DNA of 45,115 bases from Desulfonatronovibrio sp. Lineage in GTDB: Bacteria; Desulfobacterota; Desulfovibrionia; Desulfovibrionales; Desulfonatronovibrionaceae. Below, piece after piece: positions 28,552-37,409 of the stretch (position 1 is the first letter of the stretch; each line of letters begins with the position of its first letter). The notes beneath the pieces are model-generated. The model saw only the letters and a program-made list of their open reading frames with translations, was not told the DNA's origin and searched no databases. The position numbers and the translations under genes were made by a program. Where the stretch lies: assembly GCA_007121655.1 (NCBI GenBank), contig SKKD01000120.1, positions 1 through 45,115 of the forward strand. Reading direction: 5' to 3'.

Positions 28552-28778
28552 AGACGAAAATTTCTGAATTCTGAACTTGAACTCTTTTTCATCCTTTAAA
28601 AGACTGTAGTAAATTTCCCATAGCTGCTTCGCTCCAAAAGTTCAAACTCTCAGCATCTCCGGGTACGCTGCTGACTTGGACTTTTTTCTGCTTCTTGCGC
28701 TTGGTATTTTCGAACAGTCTGCTGAGTAAGGACTTTTTCATCACGCTGTTTAACCCCAACATGAAACGGATAATTCAA

Positions 28779-30755
28779 ATGACAAACCAGAGCGATATTA
28801 AGGCAGTAAGCATTATTAAAGGCTTGATAATGGACGGCACCAGAAGGGCAAACTCCGGACATCCCGGCGGGGCTATGTCTTCCGCTGATTTTCTATATAT
28901 TCTTTTTAAGGATTTTCTTGTTTTTAATCCCGAGGATGACCAGTGGTTTGACCGTGACCGGTTCGTACTTTCCGCGGGACACGAGTCCATGCTTCTATAC
29001 AGCCTGCTGTGCATGAGCGGATTTCTGACCATTGATGATCTCAAGGCGTTTCGTCAACTTCGGAGCCGTACACCGGGACATCCGGAACATCACGTGACTC
29101 CAGGCGTTGAAGCCACAACCGGACCTTTGGGACAGGGTTTCGGAATGTCCGTCGGCATGGCTGTTGCCGAATCCTTTCTTCGGGCGAAGCTGGGAGGAGA
29201 TGTTTGCGACCATTTCACATATGCCTTAGCCTCGGACGGAGATCTTCAGGAGCCGATCAGCCTCGGCAGTGCTTCTCTTGCCGGTGGTTGGGGACTGGGT
29301 AAGCTTATTGTTTATTATGACAGCAACAAGATTCAACTGGCAGGGCCAACCCAGCGGGCTGACTGCGCTGATTATAAAAAAATATTCGAATCATTTTGCT
29401 GGCAGGTAATTGAAATAGACGGACATGATCACGATCAGATCAGGAAGGCGATAACAGCAGCCAGGCTGGATGATCAGAGACCGACACTTATCATCGGCCA
29501 TACGGTTATAGCCAAGGGAAGCGCAACCCTGGAAGGCAGCGAGCATACTCATGGGGCACCCTTTTCGGCTGAAGAGATTGCTAAAACCAAGAAAAATCTC
29601 GGACTGCCGACGGATGAAGATTTTTATTTGCCCGAGGATACCGTGAATCACTTCCGGGAAAGATTTCCCGGCCTGGTCCAAAAGGCCGATAACTGGCAGC
29701 TAAGGTTAGATGAAGTACTTCGCGGGTCGGATGAGAAAGCTCAGTTCTGGAAATTTATTCATTCAGATCCGGCTATCCGTGCTCTTGAACTGCCGGTTTT
29801 CGAAGCCGGACAGAATATTGCTACGCGAAAGGCCTTTGGAATATGCCTCAACGACCTGATAGCCAAGCTGCCCAATCTTATGGGAGGGTCAGCCGACCTT
29901 GATCCTTCCAACCAGACGGTGGTTTTCAGGGAAGGAACAGGTCTTTTTCACAATGTGGACAACCCTGCCGGGAGATATCTGGCTTTCGGGGTGCGCGAAT
30001 TTCCCATGGGTGCCATCTTAAACGGCATGACCCTCCATGGCGGGGTGAGCGGTTTTGGAGCCACATTTCTCGTCTTTTCGGATTACGAGCGTAACGCCCT
30101 TCGTATGTCCGCTCTGCAAATGCTCCCTGTGCTGCACGTTTTCACCCATGACTCCTTTTATGTGGGTGAGGACGGACCAACCCACCAGCCGATAGAACAT
30201 ATAAGCTCTCTTCGGCTTATTCCCAACTTCAATGTATTCAGACCGGCTGACGCCCAGGAGACAAGGATCTGTCTGAATATGATTCTTGGACAGACAAAGA
30301 CCCCAAGCGCCCTTCTTCTTACCAGGCAGGGAGTTCCGGTCATGGATCTGAAGAAATTTCCCCATATGATCGAAGGAGTCAAAAGAGGCGCATATATTCT
30401 CAAGGATGTTCAGGAGCCGGAGGTTATTATTATTGCCTCAGGTTCTGAAGTTCACCTTGCTTATGAGGCTGCCGCGATCCTCGCACCTGCAAAGATCAGG
30501 GTTGTAAGCGCTCCCTGCCTGGATCTTTTTGATGCCCAGGACGATGAGTACAAGGAAAAGGTACTGCCTTCAGAAATAAGAAAAAGATTTGCCATTGAGG
30601 CTGGTTGCGGGGATATATGGTATAAATATGTGGGGCTTGACGGGCATGTGCATAGCCTGGACAGGTTCGGGGAGTCGGCTCCGGGCGGGGTTCTGGCCGA
30701 GGAGTTTGGTTTTACCGCTGAACAGTTTGCCAGGTTTGTCGAAAAGAGAATATAG
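28779..30755 (+). CDS. tkt: Transketolase (ORF extends to 28695; start chosen by family N-terminus)
   Basis: DGTRRANSGHPGGAMSSADFLYILF; GPLGQGFGMSVGMAVAE; YDSNKIQLAG; HDSFYVGEDGPTHQPIEH. Confidence 0.96.
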   Translation: MTNQSDIKAVSIIKGLIMDGTRRANSGHPGGAMSSADFLYILFKDFLVFNPEDDQWFDRDRFVLSAGHESMLLYSLLCMSGFLTIDDLKAFRQLRSRTPGHPEHHVTPGVEATTGPLGQGFGMSVGMAVAESFLRAKLGGDVCDHFTYALASDGDLQEPISLGSASLAGGWGLGKLIVYYDSNKIQLAGPTQRADCADYKKIFESFCWQVIEIDGHDHDQIRKAITAARLDDQRPTLIIGHTVIAKGSATLEGSEHTHGAPFSAEEIAKTKKNLGLPTDEDFYLPEDTVNHFRERFPGLVQKADNWQLRLDEVLRGSDEKAQFWKFIHSDPAIRALELPVFEAGQNIATRKAFGICLNDLIAKLPNLMGGSADLDPSNQTVVFREGTGLFHNVDNPAGRYLAFGVREFPMGAILNGMTLHGGVSGFGATFLVFSDYERNALRMSALQMLPVLHVFTHDSFYVGEDGPTHQPIEHISSLRLIPNFNVFRPADAQETRICLNMILGQTKTPSALLLTRQGVPVMDLKKFPHMIEGVKRGAYILKDVQEPEVIIIASGSEVHLAYEAAAILAPAKIRVVSAPCLDLFDAQDDEYKEKVLPSEIRKRFAIEAGCGDIWYKYVGLDGHVHSLDRFGESAPGGVLAEEFGFTAEQFARFVEKRI

Positions 30756-30862
30756 ATTTCGGGAAAATAAAATTATGGATTGCGGCACGTAAAGAATAAG
30801 ATACTTTAATGCCGTCCGGGTGAGCAATTTTTACAGAAGCACAATAAGCAGTATCAATACAG

Positions 30863-30899
30863 TCAAGACCGGCATTCAGAAACTGAATACCGGTCTTGA
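30863..30899. terminator. Hairpin between the convergent tkt and ahb genes (possible terminator)
   Basis: TCAAGACCGGCATTCAG-AAA-CTGAATACCGGTCTTGA, 17-nt arms with one mismatch; no clear U-tract on either strand. Confidence 0.5.
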
Positions 30900-30956
30900 A
30901 AAAGAATTTGAATGCTGACCGACTCACCATTCTAGGCAAAAGGGTTTATGATTGCA

Positions 30957-31439
30957 CTAACCTGCAGCGTCCTCCTTCTCCATGGGAAAGTCCACCTTGA
31001 TCTTGAACATTTGTTTGGCAGGCAAATTTAAAATTTCTATGCCGGTCTTTCTGGAGATTTCATGAAGAGAGTCCCTTACAAATGCCTTTGAAGGACCTAT
31101 ATAGGTAAACCACACATTTTGTTTGTGTTTACGCAGGTAATTATGGGTAACTCCCGGGTGGCTGTTAACTTCAGCTACAAATTTTTCAAGACTATCTTCC
31201 GGTACACACGCAGCGCAAAGGGTGCTGTGCCAGCCCAGTTTTCCAGACTGGAAATTGGCACCAATTCTTCTTATTACACCCTTTTGTTTAAGGCTCCTCA
31301 CCTTGCTTAAGGTTTCAGCTTCGGTCAATCCGACCTTTTTACCTATAATTGCGTAAGGCCTTGAGTCCAAGGGAAAATCCGTCTGGATGATGTCCAGAAT
31401 CTTTTTTTCCGCCCTGGATAATGAAGTGTCGGCTGGCAT
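30957..31439 (-). CDS. Siroheme decarboxylase subunit (AhbA/AhbB, Lrp/AsnC-like fold)
   Basis: Lrp-like N-terminus EKKILDIIQTDFPLDSRPYAIIGKKVGLTEAETLSKVRSLKQKGVIRRIGANF; adjacent to ahbD. Confidence 0.9.
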   Translation of the reverse strand: MPADTSLSRAEKKILDIIQTDFPLDSRPYAIIGKKVGLTEAETLSKVRSLKQKGVIRRIGANFQSGKLGWHSTLCAACVPEDSLEKFVAEVNSHPGVTHNYLRKHKQNVWFTYIGPSKAFVRDSLHEISRKTGIEILNLPAKQMFKIKVDFPMEKEDAAG

Positions 31440-31445
31440 TATCAG

Positions 31446-32522
31446 TTAATCCTTTTCAGACCTGACAGGCTCATATGAGCACAATGGCTCCGGTGCCATA
31501 AAGTCCTGTTTCATGGTAAATGCTCTGGCTCTGCATCCGCCGCATACCCGGTGATACTCACATAATCCGCATTTGCCCTTGTACTGTTTAATGTCGCGGA
31601 GTTTGAGAAAATTATCTGAGTTTTTCCAGATATCCGGGAAGGTGTTTGTTTTGATGTTTCCGCAGTCAAGCTCAAGATATCCACAGGGTTGAACCTGTCC
31701 CACATGGGAGATAAAACAAAAACCTATTCCTCCGAGACAACCCCTGGTCATGGCATCCAGTCCGAAATTCTCCTTGTTCACCGGGATATTTTCCTCTCTG
31801 GCCCTTTGACGCATTATTCTGTAATAATGGGGTGCACAGGTAGCCTTGAGATGCATATCTGTTGTTTTTCGGAAGTCATAAAACCAGTTAAGAACCTCTT
31901 CATATTCCCCGGCGGAAATAGCCTGGTCTGAAATCTGGGCGCCTCTTCCGGTGGGGACCAGCATGAATATGTGCCAGGCCACCGATCCAAGTTCCCTGGC
32001 CAGGTTGAATATGTCCTTAAACTTATGGATGTTGTCTCTGGTTACAGTGGTATTGATCTGAAAGGGAATGCCGGCCTGCTTTAAGTATTCTATCCCAGTC
32101 ATGGACTGGTCAAAGGCACCGGGAACACCACGAAAAAGATCATGCGCCTTTGATGTGGGGCCGTCAATGGAAATGCTGCAGCGCTGGATTCCGGATTGCT
32201 TCATGAGAACTGCGTTTTCCCTGGTTATTAGAGTCCCGTTGGGAGCCATAACACAACGCAGGCCCAGACTATCGGCATGGGCTACAAGTTCAAAAACATC
32301 AGGCCTGAGCAATGGTTCCCCGCCGGTAAATATGACAACAGGATCTCCTGCTTGCCTGAATGAGTCAATGAGCTTCAAAGCTTCTTTGGTTGAGAGCTCA
32401 CCTTCAAAGGGCTCGGGATGGGCTTCTGCCCGGCAGTGCTTGCATGCCAGATTGCAGGAACGGGTGATTTCCCAGGCAACAAGCCTTAAGGGCGGGCTTT
32501 TTTTGGAATCTACAGGTTGCAT
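31446..32522 (-). CDS. ahbD: Heme synthase AhbD (radical SAM, Fe-coproporphyrin III to heme)
   Basis: LRLVAWEITRSCNLACKHCRAEAHPEP; C-terminal SPASM-type cysteines CGLCEYHRVCGGCRARAF; pathway neighbours. Confidence 0.9.
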   Translation of the reverse strand: MQPVDSKKSPPLRLVAWEITRSCNLACKHCRAEAHPEPFEGELSTKEALKLIDSFRQAGDPVVIFTGGEPLLRPDVFELVAHADSLGLRCVMAPNGTLITRENAVLMKQSGIQRCSISIDGPTSKAHDLFRGVPGAFDQSMTGIEYLKQAGIPFQINTTVTRDNIHKFKDIFNLARELGSVAWHIFMLVPTGRGAQISDQAISAGEYEEVLNWFYDFRKTTDMHLKATCAPHYYRIMRQRAREENIPVNKENFGLDAMTRGCLGGIGFCFISHVGQVQPCGYLELDCGNIKTNTFPDIWKNSDNFLKLRDIKQYKGKCGLCEYHRVCGGCRARAFTMKQDFMAPEPLCSYEPVRSEKD

Positions 32523-32523
32523 G

Positions 32524-33504
32524 TCATTCCTCTTGTTTCAACCATAGGGCGATGTCCCGGGCAAAATAAGTCAAAATAAGGTCTGCACCGGCCCTTTTTA
32601 TGGAAGTAATGGTTTCCATTACCATTTGTTTTTCATCGATATGGCCAAGCCTGGCTCCAGCCTTGATCAGGCTGTATTCTCCACTCACCTGGTAAGCGGC
32701 TACAGGCAGGCTGAAATTCTGACGAAGATCACGGATAATATCCAGGTAGGGCAGGGCGGGCTTAACCATAATGATGTCGGCTCCCTCTTCGATGTCCGCC
32801 ATTGCTTCACGCCTGGCCTCCCTGGAATTGGCCGGATTCATCTGATAGGTTTTCCGGTCTCCAAAAGAAGGAGTGCTCTTTGCGGCCTCCCTGAAAGGGC
32901 CGTAAAATGACGAAGCATACTTTACTGCATAGGACATGATGGGCAGTTCATAATATCCTTCAGCATCAAGGAGGTTTCTGATGTGCTTTACTCTCCCATC
33001 CATCATGTCCGAGGGAGCGACCATGTCCGACCCTGCCCGCGCGTGTGAAAGAGCGGTTTTGCCCAGGATCTCGAGACTTGGATCGTTTAATACCAGGTTA
33101 TTTTTGACGATTCCGCAATGACCATGATCCATGTATTCACAGAGACAGACATCAGTGATGACTATCAGATCCGGAAACCGGGACTTTAAGGATCTTACGG
33201 CCCGCTGGATTATTCCGTTTTCTGCGTATGCCTGTGAAGCTATATTGTCCTTAAGTTTCGGTATTCCGAATAATATTATGCTGGTGATTCCCGCATCAAC
33301 CGCAACTGAGACTTGTTCTTCGAGGCTTTTCAGGCCCAGTTGGAATTGACCGGGCATAGAGTCAATGGGGCTCTCAAAGCCTTCATCATCAGAGTCCACA
33401 ACAAAAAAAGGCTGAACCAGGTTTTCAGGGGCTATCCTGGTTTCACGAAAAGTTGTTCTGAGAGAGGCAGTTTTACGCAGCCTGCGTCCGCGATGAAAAT
33501 TCAC
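32524..33504 (-). CDS. hemB: Delta-aminolevulinic acid dehydratase (porphobilinogen synthase)
   Basis: RGRRLRKTASLRTTFRET; VITDVCLCEYMDHGHCGI; APSDMMDGRV; YAVKYASSFYGPFREAA; YQVSGEYSLIKA. Confidence 0.97.
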   Translation of the reverse strand: MNFHRGRRLRKTASLRTTFRETRIAPENLVQPFFVVDSDDEGFESPIDSMPGQFQLGLKSLEEQVSVAVDAGITSIILFGIPKLKDNIASQAYAENGIIQRAVRSLKSRFPDLIVITDVCLCEYMDHGHCGIVKNNLVLNDPSLEILGKTALSHARAGSDMVAPSDMMDGRVKHIRNLLDAEGYYELPIMSYAVKYASSFYGPFREAAKSTPSFGDRKTYQMNPANSREARREAMADIEEGADIIMVKPALPYLDIIRDLRQNFSLPVAAYQVSGEYSLIKAGARLGHIDEKQMVMETITSIKRAGADLILTYFARDIALWLKQEE

Positions 33505-33552
33505 CGGTGAAATCCTCCTTTAAAATTTCATATAGGCTGGAGAAAATTCGAA

Positions 33553-33735
33553 CCACAGAGGTCATCAAGTGCACAGAGAAAGCGTGTCAGGAGTAAGGGA
33601 TTCCCGTATATGCGGGAAAGGCTTTCAAGGCGACTATGAAAAACAGAAACAAAAGTTGAATCCAGCAGGAAGAGGCCAGGTACCACAAAATATTAAAAGT
33701 AATTTCTTTCTCTGTGCACTTTATAACCTCTGTGG
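33553..33735. mobile_element. MITE-like non-autonomous element / long inverted repeat
   Basis: 30-nt arms 33553-33582 CCACAGAGGTCATCAAGTGCACAGAGAAAG and 33706-33735 (reverse complement CCACAGAGGTTATAAAGTGCACAGAGAAAG), 28/30 matching; internal hairpin 33601-33618 TTCCCG..CGGGAA; no transposase inside. Confidence 0.75.
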
Positions 33736-33745
33736 CCGAAATAAT

Positions 33746-34927
33746 TTATATCGAAATTTCCTCGTCAGTAAGGTAACAGGCAGGGTCCTGGGCCCAGATA
33801 TCTCCATAATACGACTCAGCCCGAGCCCTGAAGTTTCCGGCGCAGACACTTAAAAATCTACAGCCGGCACATCTTCCACCCACATACTTCTTTTTATCCT
33901 TGAGCCTGGCCAGAAGTTCAATAGAAGGGTCATCCCAGATTTGGGAAAATGGTCGTTCAAGAACATTACCAAAGGTCTGGTTGCGCCAGAACTGATCCGG
34001 ATGCACTCTTCCGTCCCAGGAAATGCACCCGATACCCCGCCCTGAGTTGTTGCCCTCGTTAAATTGCAACAACTCTAAAACTTCCTTTGCCCTTTTCGGA
34101 TCTTCCTTTAAAAGGCGAAGGTAGATATAAGGCCCGTCAGCATGGTTATCAACAGTGAGCACTTCTTTGGGCATGCCGGCTTCAAAAAGTCTTTTGGTTT
34201 CATCCATTACCAGGTCCAACAGCTGTCTTGTACCTTCATGAGTAAGGTCTTCCTTGATAAGTTCCGATCCCCGGCCGGAATAGACCAGGTGATAAAAACA
34301 GACCCTGGGGATTTCCATTTTTTTTAATATTCTGAATATCTTAGGCACTTCATCGATATTTCTCTTGTTAACAGTAAAGCGAAGGCCAACCTTAAGACCT
34401 TCATGCTGGCAGTTTTCGACTCCCTGCATTGCTTTTTTGAAGGAACCCGGCACTCCCCGGAAATGATCGTGAACTTCCTCTTCGCCGTCAATGGAAATAC
34501 CAACGTAAGAAAGTCCGACTCCTTTAAGCTCTCTGGCCTTAGCTTTGCTGATAAGGGTACCGTTGGTGGAAATAACTGCCCTCATTCCCTTGCTTACCGC
34601 ATGACTGGCCAGTTCGGTCAGGTCGCTTCGAACCAGGGGTTCTCCTCCGGAAAAAAGCATCACCGGAGCGCCGTAGGCTGACAGGTCGTCAATAATGGCC
34701 TTGCCCTGGTCAGTGTTTATTTCATCGGTACCCTGGGTATCACTGGCTTTGGCATAGCAATGAACACATTTAAGATTGCAGCGTTTGGTCATGTTCCAGA
34801 CCACTACAGGTTTCTTGTCCTTGGAGAATTGAAGGAGATGTGAAGGAAGTCTGCCTGCTTCCCTTCCATAACGCAGAGCGTCTGACGGTTCAATAGCAGC
34901 GCAGTAAAGTTTTGATATTCCTATCAT
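33746..34927 (-). CDS. ahbC: 12,18-didecarboxysiroheme deacetylase AhbC (radical SAM)
   Basis: MIGISKLYCAAIEPSDALRYGREAGRLPSHLLQFSKDKKPVVVWNMTKRCNLKCVHCYAKA; SPASM-type C-terminal cysteines GGRCAGCRFLSVCAGNFRARA. Confidence 0.92.
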   Translation of the reverse strand: MIGISKLYCAAIEPSDALRYGREAGRLPSHLLQFSKDKKPVVVWNMTKRCNLKCVHCYAKASDTQGTDEINTDQGKAIIDDLSAYGAPVMLFSGGEPLVRSDLTELASHAVSKGMRAVISTNGTLISKAKARELKGVGLSYVGISIDGEEEVHDHFRGVPGSFKKAMQGVENCQHEGLKVGLRFTVNKRNIDEVPKIFRILKKMEIPRVCFYHLVYSGRGSELIKEDLTHEGTRQLLDLVMDETKRLFEAGMPKEVLTVDNHADGPYIYLRLLKEDPKRAKEVLELLQFNEGNNSGRGIGCISWDGRVHPDQFWRNQTFGNVLERPFSQIWDDPSIELLARLKDKKKYVGGRCAGCRFLSVCAGNFRARAESYYGDIWAQDPACYLTDEEISI

Positions 34928-35006
34928 ATTGTTTCCTTAATAAAATTACTGGGTTTTTAGAATAACAAATGTTTAAGGGTTTTTAAGTTGCTCAGGGAAC
35001 AGGAAT

Positions 35007-35342
35007 TCATTGCAGGGTATTGGTAGGAGAAGGAGAATGATGGATAGTTTCCACCAGCTGTTCCCTTGATGTAAGCAAATTCTCCCTTAATTCAAGCTTA
35101 GCGCTGGGATGGATCTTCATGAAATCCTTGCTGTCTACAAGCTTGGTTAAACTGTCCATCTCTGTTTTAATTTTGTAAAGCTTTTCCATAGTATGTTTTT
35201 GATCAGAATTTATTTTTGCTGCTATTTCAGCAAGATATATCATTTCCTGAGCCATTTTGCGAAATTCCCTGGCGTGAAGCTGCCTCTTTTGCTTTCTTTT
35301 TTGAAGCAGGTTACGAAAAAAGCTTTTTATCCTTTGCAGCAT
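35007..35342 (-). CDS. Small hypothetical protein, basic N-terminus, helical
   Basis: 111-aa ORF co-directional with neighbours, 23 nt downstream of the YIP1-family gene; no recognised family. Confidence 0.6.
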   Translation of the reverse strand: MLQRIKSFFRNLLQKRKQKRQLHAREFRKMAQEMIYLAEIAAKINSDQKHTMEKLYKIKTEMDSLTKLVDSKDFMKIHPSAKLELRENLLTSREQLVETIHHSPSPTNTLQ

Positions 35343-35365
35343 GATTAGCTCAATCTGTTGAGATA

Positions 35366-36253
35366 TTAATATAATAATGCGGTTATGATAATAATTATAA
35401 AAACAGGAGCCAGCATAGCCATAATCACTTTTAGAAAAGAAGCTTCATGAATATTCTTATATCCGACAATTGTCACTCCAAGAGACCACACTGCCCCGGC
35501 TATGGGACCCAAAAACGGGAGAAGGCCAAGAATCATGGGGGCACTGCCATAGGCAGTCGCCCTGAAGGTGCCTTCAAAACCGGATTTTCCGACCTGAAAG
35601 AGGGTCAAAAAAAGATGGGTTATTCCTGAGGCTATAAAAAGCCAGACCCCCATAAACAAAGGGTAAATAATTACGATGAAAATTGACCCGAAACCCATCA
35701 TCCCCATGCCCAGATCTCCGGCTCCATGCTGGACAGTTGCGGGAAATATTCCGGCCATGTTCCAGATGAACGTTGCCAGAGCCTGCACCATCGTAATCAT
35801 CAGGAAAAAAGCCAGGGGCATGGCCAGCCCTTTTAAGGGCATTCTGTAAAAAAAAGTGGCCGGGGCCAACATGACCCTTTTTATGGTTTCAATAAAACCG
35901 GGAAAGAATCCGTTTTGATCCAGATTCTCCCAGGGTACGTCGTATCCTGATTCATGGCTGGTCCGGCCTTTTTCCCTATTGCTCCGTCCCTCCTGTTCAC
36001 CCATATTCTCCAGACTGGACCAGATGGAATCATCTTCCTTTTGATCCTCCTTTATTAGATAACCGGTATCCGGCTCAGCAGCCGGGGAGTCTCTTTCATC
36101 CTGTACCTGTTCCAAAAGGAAGTCCTCCTGCAGAATAGTTCTAAACCTGAACTTTTCCTGGCACTGGGGACAAGTTGCTTTTTCAGCTTTGGGGGGTATT
36201 TTTTCATCAGGCACATCCTGCTTGTATTCACATTTAGGGCAGGTGATTTGCAT
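35366..36253 (-). CDS. Zinc-ribbon / YIP1-family integral membrane protein
   Basis: ITCPKCEYKQDVPDEKIPPKAEKATCPQCQEKFRFR plus several TM helices in YIP1-like arrangement (PATFFYRMPLKGLAMPLAFFLMITMV...YGSAPMILGLLPFLGPIAGAVWSLGVTIVGYKNIHEAS). Confidence 0.85.
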   Translation of the reverse strand: MQITCPKCEYKQDVPDEKIPPKAEKATCPQCQEKFRFRTILQEDFLLEQVQDERDSPAAEPDTGYLIKEDQKEDDSIWSSLENMGEQEGRSNREKGRTSHESGYDVPWENLDQNGFFPGFIETIKRVMLAPATFFYRMPLKGLAMPLAFFLMITMVQALATFIWNMAGIFPATVQHGAGDLGMGMMGFGSIFIVIIYPLFMGVWLFIASGITHLFLTLFQVGKSGFEGTFRATAYGSAPMILGLLPFLGPIAGAVWSLGVTIVGYKNIHEASFLKVIMAMLAPVFIIIIITALLY

Positions 36254-36534
36254 AAAGAATGTCCTTGTTCGAAGTTTACCAGGCTAACCCGCAAAAAGCA
36301 GCCGGGGGTATGAGTAATAACTGACGGGATTTTGTCCAGGCGTTTTTGATAGATAGCCGGCATTTTATATGTCTGGCATTAAATGTCCGCTGAGTCTATC
36401 TATATATAGGTTTAGAATCAAGCCTTGAAACCGCCAAAAAAAAGAGACAGATTAGTTTACTTTAGCTTGTTTTAATTAACCGGTCCATTCGAGATTTGAC
36501 GTAGACAAGGGAATAACGTTTCCCCGGATGAAAA

Positions 36535-37230
36535 CTAACTAACCTGGAGGTTTTCTTCAGCGTCTGACGGTCTTAAATATTCCGGAAAAGAAGTTCGGCG
36601 GGTATATTCTGCTTTAATGCTTAGTTTGAGCAGCGATTGAGGCAGCGGAATATCCCAGGTTTCGGGCAGGATATTCCAGTAATCTGCAGTAAAGTAGTCA
36701 GGATTCTTTCGAACCCCGCTGCCAAAGGCATGAATAACCTGGCCCTGAACCTTATTAACCAAAGGGCCAATGTTTTCAAGGTTGATATTAACAGGCGCTG
36801 TTATCCGCCGCAGCGTAGGGAGGGAAAATTTCATGGCATAGACCTGATTGCGTCTGGAATGGATGAATATCCAGGCAGGACCCTGAAGCAGTTTCCCCGG
36901 GCCGTGAATAAGCGTGTCGAAATAAGAAATGGAGCTCATGGGAATGCTTGCAGCCATAGAAATGCCATGAACGTGGGCAAAGACCATTCTTATTCCGGTA
37001 AAGCTACCCGGACCCTGCACGCAAGAAATTCCGGTCAGCTGATGAGGAGTGATTTCAAGGCAGTCAAGTCCAGCTCTAATGGCTGGAGCGATATATCTCA
37101 TGGCCCGTCCTGGCGTATGGATACTTTGGGACCATAATACTTTTTCAGGAGTCCCCAGTACTACCTGAAGAACTGCTTCTGAGCAGTTCAGGATCAGATA
37201 GATTGAAGTTTTGGTTTCAGGTTCTGGCAT
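36535..37230 (-). CDS. tsaB: tRNA threonylcarbamoyladenosine biosynthesis protein TsaB
   Basis: GISCVQGPGSFTGIRMVFAHVHGISMAASIPMSSISYFDTL typical of TsaB. Confidence 0.9.
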   Translation of the reverse strand: MPEPETKTSIYLILNCSEAVLQVVLGTPEKVLWSQSIHTPGRAMRYIAPAIRAGLDCLEITPHQLTGISCVQGPGSFTGIRMVFAHVHGISMAASIPMSSISYFDTLIHGPGKLLQGPAWIFIHSRRNQVYAMKFSLPTLRRITAPVNINLENIGPLVNKVQGQVIHAFGSGVRKNPDYFTADYWNILPETWDIPLPQSLLKLSIKAEYTRRTSFPEYLRPSDAEENLQVS

Positions 37231-37321
37231 GTTAAAAAGTGCTTTCTAAATGAAATTTCGCCGGAGAGTAAGCAGGAACATGAAAGGGATACTACTAAAA
37301 AAAATTGATTAGTAAGCCTGT

Positions 37322-37349
37322 TCTCTGCGAAAGCTCTGTGCTCCGTGGG
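37322..37349. repeat. Probable relict of the CACAGAG-type repeat family
   Basis: Minus strand reads CCCACGGAGCACAGAGCTTTCGCAGAGA, resembling the TIR core CCACAGAGG..GCACAGAG of the element at 33553-33735. Confidence 0.45.
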
Positions 37350-37409
37350 CAGGCAGTCAATATTTCAGCTGCAGGTCCCGGGATAAAGGTGATTTCTGCC
37401 GTATGTTTT

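Noticed and set aside
30863-30899. Strong intrinsic terminator between tkt and the ahb cluster
   Set aside because: The stem is good but no U-tract follows on either strand; retained only as a hairpin of moderate confidence.
33569-33853. 94-aa ORF beginning inside the MITE-like element
   Set aside because: Reads from the terminal repeat into antisense ahbC; no transposase signature, so the element is treated as non-coding.
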